Source: Acidaminococcaceae bacterium UBA2453
GTDB lineage: Bacteria > Bacillota > Negativicutes > Acidaminococcales > Acidaminococcaceae
DNA length: 35,196 nucleotides
NCBI GenBank assembly: GCA_002342505.1
Contig: DDQB01000012.1
Location: forward strand, 1,039 to 36,234
Direction of reading: 5' to 3'
The notes under the pieces are model-generated. The model had not been told where the DNA came from, made no database searches, and saw only the letters and a program-made list of their open reading frames with translations. Positions 33,282 through 35,196 of the stretch are shown here, in pieces. A program made the position numbers and the translations under genes. How positions within the stretch are numbered: position 1 is the first letter of the stretch; every line of letters starts with the position of its first letter.

Positions 33282-34793
33282 TTACAATAAGAAACTTACC
33301 TTTGCAACCGTCCCTTTGCCTTTCGGACGGGGTTCCAGGCTGAATGTCCCTTTCAGGTCAGACTGCACGACTGTTTGCACGATCTTTAATCCAAGGCTTT
33401 TCGTCTTATGCAGGTCAAATCCTGCCGGAAGGCCGACCCCGTCGTCTTCTACCTGCAACAGCAAGATGTTTTCGCTTTCTTTTTTGTTATTGCTTTCGTA
33501 AGACAGATCTTTCCCTGACGCCGCCATTGTTTCGCCCGTTTCTTTTGCGCTGGCCAGATAATGGATTGCGGCTGTGAGCTTTCCTTTTTTACAGTTCTCA
33601 AAGCCATGCTCCAGCGCGTTTTGCAGCAGTTCGTTCAGTACCAGCGCCAGGCTTGCCGCCTGCTGGGAAGGAAGCCGCAGATTGTCTGCGGTGAATTTCA
33701 TTTCCAGTTCCAGATCCGGGTTCTTCATGCTGCTCATGACGGTACGGAATATGCCGTTCCCCAGGTCGTTTATATCAACGGTTTCCGTTCCCTGTCCGGA
33801 CAGGTATTCATGAACCAGCGCGATGCTGCTGATACGGTTGATGGAATCGCGCAGCACGACTTTTGCTTCTTCCGACGCGGCCCGTCGCTGTTCCAGCCGC
33901 AGCAGGCTGGCAATGGTCTGCAGGTTATTCTTGACCCGGTGATGGATCTCGCGGATCACGGCGGCTTTTACCCGCAGCTCTTCATCCTTCAGTTTCAGCT
34001 GCGTAATGTCTTCAATGACGACGATGATCCGCTGGATGTTTTTGGCAATGCGAAGCGGTATGAACCGGCAGTCAAGGAACAGTCCTTTTTGCTGCAGTTC
34101 CTGTTCTTCCGCTTCGCCGGTCTGTAATACGCTGTCGACACCGTTCCAGTAAATTTCCGGACTGTTTGTGTAGCGGCCTACCAGGGAGCCGACGCCAAGC
34201 ACGCGGTAAATGTGTCGGGCGGCGTTGTTCGCCGCAAGGATGCGACGATCTTCCGCGTTTACCAGGACCAGTCCGTCAATGCTGGACAGACGGCGGTAAC
34301 AGAGGTTGGCCGCATGATCCTTCTTGCTTCCGCGAAGAAAATCCATGGTGATGTCCCAGAATACCACGTCTGCTTCCCGGTCTTCAAAAGCGGCGGCCGC
34401 GAAACATCGGTCCTGCGCATCGCAGATGGGATACACCTTCAGCCGCGCGAAATGGCCTGTTTCAAATTCCCGGAACCCTTCCGTCACGGCATTGGCTTCC
34501 AGCGCCTGGGTGATCAGCGGCTCATCTTCCGCCCGGGTAATTTCCTCCGGCTCTGTGTTTTCTGATCGGGTCAGAGGCTCGGCCTGATCAAATACGCTCA
34601 GGAAGACGATGTTCCCGGCTGCATTTGTCTCTGCTTTCTTTTCCGGTCCCGCTGCGGAAAAAATGAAGCTTCGGCTGCGATCCAGCGGCAGGACCAGCGA
34701 TATCTTCGCCTGGGACAGATCGGCTGCCAGCCCCAGGTTGCAGCGCATACCGTCCAGAATGTTCCATTGTTCCTGTGTCAGTTGTGTTAGCAT
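33282..34793 (-). CDS. soluble HisKA_2-type sensor histidine kinase, partner of the ANTAR regulator
   Basis: 503 residues, no membrane segment. An N-terminal H_kinase_N/GAF-like domain (about 1-150) precedes a PAS domain (about 165-270; 'SSIDGLVLVNAEDRRILAAN'). The HisKA_2 dimerisation helix has the phospho-acceptor at His284/His285 (REIHHRVKNNLQ). The ATPase domain has N-box LNELLQNALEHGF and G1 EDDGVGLP. This is the EutW/PdtaS architecture. The ATPase domain carries an extra polar stretch of roughly 25 residues between N-box and G1. A cytoplasmic sensor of a nitrogen metabolite, such as glutamine or ammonia, would suit the targets; the ligand is unknown. Confidence 0.92.
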   Translation of the reverse strand: MLTQLTQEQWNILDGMRCNLGLAADLSQAKISLVLPLDRSRSFIFSAAGPEKKAETNAAGNIVFLSVFDQAEPLTRSENTEPEEITRAEDEPLITQALEANAVTEGFREFETGHFARLKVYPICDAQDRCFAAAAFEDREADVVFWDITMDFLRGSKKDHAANLCYRRLSSIDGLVLVNAEDRRILAANNAARHIYRVLGVGSLVGRYTNSPEIYWNGVDSVLQTGEAEEQELQQKGLFLDCRFIPLRIAKNIQRIIVVIEDITQLKLKDEELRVKAAVIREIHHRVKNNLQTIASLLRLEQRRAASEEAKVVLRDSINRISSIALVHEYLSGQGTETVDINDLGNGIFRTVMSSMKNPDLELEMKFTADNLRLPSQQAASLALVLNELLQNALEHGFENCKKGKLTAAIHYLASAKETGETMAASGKDLSYESNNKKESENILLLQVEDDGVGLPAGFDLHKTKSLGLKIVQTVVQSDLKGTFSLEPRPKGKGTVAKVSFLL

Positions 34794-34813
34794 AATGATT
34801 GTCTCCGTATTAT

Positions 34814-35024
34814 GGAAGCGCTGATTAATTCGTCCGCACGCTTACTCTGTATAAGCGATAGCCTGAAGGCATAAGCGATTCACACGCCGCTGACGCGTCG
34901 GTTCTCTGCTTATCGCTCGCAAGCAAGCTTGCGGCTCTCTGCTTACGCTGCGCCTTCGAGTCATTTCCTTGCCATTCGCAAAACGCCCTCGGCAATCGCA
35001 CAAACTCATTTAATCAGCACTTCC
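34814..35024. mobile_element. full-length MITE-like repeat (copy D), 211 bp
   Basis: Imperfect terminal inverted repeats: GGAAGCGCTGATTAAT at the left, and GGAAGTGCTGATTAAAT read inward from the right. The element is flanked on both sides by TTAT, a possible four-base target duplication. The interior has hairpins (CGCAAGC-AA-GCTTGCG) and no plausible coding frame. It sits in the leader of the kinase gene, between its attenuator and start codon. No transposase is present, so mobilisation would need one elsewhere. Confidence 0.78.
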
Positions 35025-35026
35025 TT

Positions 35027-35066
35027 ATAAAAAAGCAGACAAAGACATTTCGTCTTTGTCTGCTTT
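35027..35066 (-). terminator. attenuator terminator of the kinase-regulator genes
   Basis: A perfect 15-pair stem, AAAGCAGACAAAGAC / GTCTTTGTCTGCTTT, with a five-base loop. On the minus strand it is followed by TTTTTTAT. It is downstream of a good minus-strand promoter and over 230 bases upstream of the kinase gene. Confidence 0.85.
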
Positions 35067-35070
35067 GACA
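35057..35070 (-). promoter_or_regulatory. candidate ANTAR-binding hairpin, kinase leader
   Basis: On the minus strand TGTC-AAAGCA-GACA: four pairs and a six-base loop with A1 and G4. Its 3' half is the beginning of the terminator's 5' arm, so forming it breaks the terminator. Loop bases 5 and 6 differ from the other three leaders. Confidence 0.65.
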
Positions 35071-35081
35071 TTTATATAATT

Positions 35082-35110
35082 ACTGTAACACGATGCGGCA
35101 GAAATGTCAA
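35082..35110 (-). promoter_or_regulatory. promoter of the kinase-ANTAR unit
   Basis: Minus strand TTGACA (35105-35110), 17 bases, TACAGT (35082-35087), with the attenuator beginning directly after the expected start. Confidence 0.68.
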
Positions 35111-35120
35111 TCTTTCTTAA

Positions 35121-35150
35121 GGAAGCACTGATTAATTCGTCTGCACGCTT
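35121..35150. repeat. dispersed repeat, left end (copy E)
   Basis: GGAAGCACTGATTAAT then TCGTCTGCACGCTT, preceded by TTAA. After GCACGCTT it departs from the full copy at 34814. It stands just upstream of the kinase promoter. Confidence 0.8.
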
Positions 35151-35170
35151 GTCGGTGCATTTTGTGAATG

Positions 35171-35196
35171 GCTGCGTCAATGTCTCTTGACGCAGC
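35171..35196. terminator. hairpin at the right edge
   Basis: GCTGCGTCAA and TTGACGCAGC form a perfect ten-pair stem around TGTCTC and end exactly at the window edge. It may be a terminator of a neighbouring gene; the tail cannot be seen. Confidence 0.4.

Noticed and set aside
1..35196. CRISPR array, rRNA, tRNA, prophage or insertion-sequence transposase
   Set aside because: No regularly spaced direct repeats, no RNA gene signatures and no transposase or phage-like frames were found on reading both strands.

Overview
The window looks like a chromosomal stretch of a Negativicutes bacterium (diderm Firmicutes), most likely Acidaminococcaceae or a relative. This is inferred, not proven. The support is roughly even GC content, strong AGGAGG ribosome sites, a tRNA-Met T-box, DapL-type lysine/peptidoglycan synthesis, a type III glutamine synthetase, and a tiny OadG-like subunit typical of sodium-pumping decarboxylase organisms.

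Layout. 1-5.2 kb: the end of a possible gpsA, two small unrecognised genes, a membrane GGDEF/EAL protein, the cobaltochelatase cbiK, and an orphan 42-residue OadG-like membrane protein. 5.5-10.2 kb: a methionine unit led by a Met T-box (metA, metY, an amino-acid binding lipoprotein, a homocysteine S-methyltransferase). 10.2-22.2 kb: cysK, a divergent larE, and a long rightward run (mnmA, metQ, an M20 deacylase, a second metQ, a DapA-family lyase, a PPC/DUF296 protein, metN, metI, and two PLP carbon-sulfur enzymes). It reads as a sulfur amino acid uptake and salvage operon. cysK and mnmA share an almost identical promoter, and a perfect palindrome covers the larE promoter. 22.2-35.1 kb: nitrogen genes dapL, glmS, glnN (rightward), carAB, an ANTAR response regulator and its HisKA_2-type kinase (leftward).

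The most interesting system is in the last third. The kinase/ANTAR regulator pair is of the EutW/EutV (NasT-like) type, which acts by binding nascent RNA and blocking termination. Four transcription units (dapL, glmS-glnN, carAB, and the kinase-regulator genes themselves) each begin with a very short leader. In each, a small hairpin with a six-base loop of the form A-x-x-G-x-x (AAAGAC, AAAGAC, AAAGGC, AAAGCA) overlaps the 5' arm of an intrinsic terminator. This predicts a local, autoregulated nitrogen antitermination regulon covering glutamine synthesis and glutamine-consuming enzymes.

A second theme is a dispersed non-coding repeat with imperfect terminal inverted repeats (GGAAGCGCTGATTAAT) flanked by TTAA/TTAT. 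One full copy of about 211 bp lies in the kinase leader, and six partial or miniature copies lie elsewhere. Several sit exactly between the attenuators and the start codons of the nitrogen genes.
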